From: Anaerolinea sp.
GTDB lineage: Bacteria; Chloroflexota; Anaerolineae; Anaerolineales; Anaerolineaceae
Reading direction: 5' to 3'
Assembly: GCA_013824385.1 (NCBI GenBank)
Contig: PNNU01000032.1
Span: forward strand, 1-14,770
DNA: 14,770 nt
Positions 14,679-14,770 of the stretch are shown one piece after another. Under the pieces are notes generated by a model. The model did no database searches, had not been told where the DNA came from, and was given only the letters and a program-made list of their open reading frames with translations. How positions within the stretch are numbered: the stretch's first letter is position 1; each line of letters opens with the position of its first letter. A program made the translations under genes and the position numbers.

Positions 14679-14770
14679 ATGCAAAATCCGGTGACTCAAA
14701 TCAATCCCCTGGTCAAAATCCGCAGAAATCGTGTTCTGCCGGTGACTGGTACGGTATTGGTGCGAGTGGG
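14679..14770 (+). CDS. Partial CDS, N-terminal 30 residues, unknown protein
   Basis: A reading frame opens at ATG 14679 behind a good AGGTGA ribosome site (14669-14674, four bases away) and runs off the window end without a stop. The visible start is MQNPVTQINPLVKIRRNRVLPV, continuing with TGTVLVRVG. The 'LPVTGTVLVRVG' stretch resembles the first strands of a barrel-sandwich (biotinyl/lipoyl-like or adaptor) domain, in which a G-x-V-x-V-x-x-G pattern is common, but thirty residues are too few to assign a family. It follows the MutL-family gene by 41 nt in the same direction, so it is probably part of the same cluster. Confidence 0.6.
   Translation, partial: MQNPVTQINPLVKIRRNRVLPVTGTVLVRV

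Overview
The window looks chromosomal and most resembles a member of the Chloroflexota, probably class Anaerolineae. I infer this from the gene families, not from a marker gene: a DUF6754-like membrane protein, a zinc-ribbon protein with a long acidic tail rich in 'PDWL' motifs, and a GlmL/MutL-family ATPase with no glutamate mutase beside it. I associate these with that group from general knowledge, and no database search was possible. The DNA is almost fully coding, with moderate GC and many stop/start overlaps of the ATGA and TAATG type. I see no rRNA, tRNA, CRISPR array, insertion sequence or phage gene.

Region 1 (13-6335, plus strand) is a tight five-gene surface-polysaccharide operon: a UDP-GlcNAc-type 6-dehydrogenase, an extended-SDR nucleotide-sugar epimerase, a Wzx-type flippase, a GT4-like glycosyltransferase and a polytopic GT-C-like membrane protein. 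Every junction is a 1- or 4-nt overlap. The first two enzymes would make a C4-epimerised uronic acid nucleotide sugar. The others would build, move or polymerise the lipid-linked glycan.

Region 2 (about 6306-6720) holds one small minus-strand gene for a 102-aa protein of unknown function. It converges on the operon and has a good intrinsic terminator that overlaps the 3' end of the GT-C-like gene.

Region 3 (6721-8304, plus) is a two-gene unit: a PIG-L/LmbE zinc deacetylase and a class I SAM methyltransferase, plausibly modifying glycans or small molecules. The deacetylase start lies 7 nt after a perfect TATAAT, suggesting a leaderless mRNA.

Region 4 (8355 to the window end, plus) is the most interesting part: a compact cluster of mostly uncharacterised genes starting from an extended -10 promoter. 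In order it encodes a small soluble-looking protein, a DUF6754-like bitopic protein, a six-TM protein, the 750-aa zinc-ribbon/acidic-linker/extracytoplasmic-domain protein, a second six-TM protein, the MutL-family ASKHA ATPase, and the first 30 codons of a further gene. The layout (four membrane proteins, a cytoplasmic tail full of short linear motifs, and an actin-fold ATPase) suggests a membrane-bound complex of unknown function. That is inference from gene order and predicted topology only.
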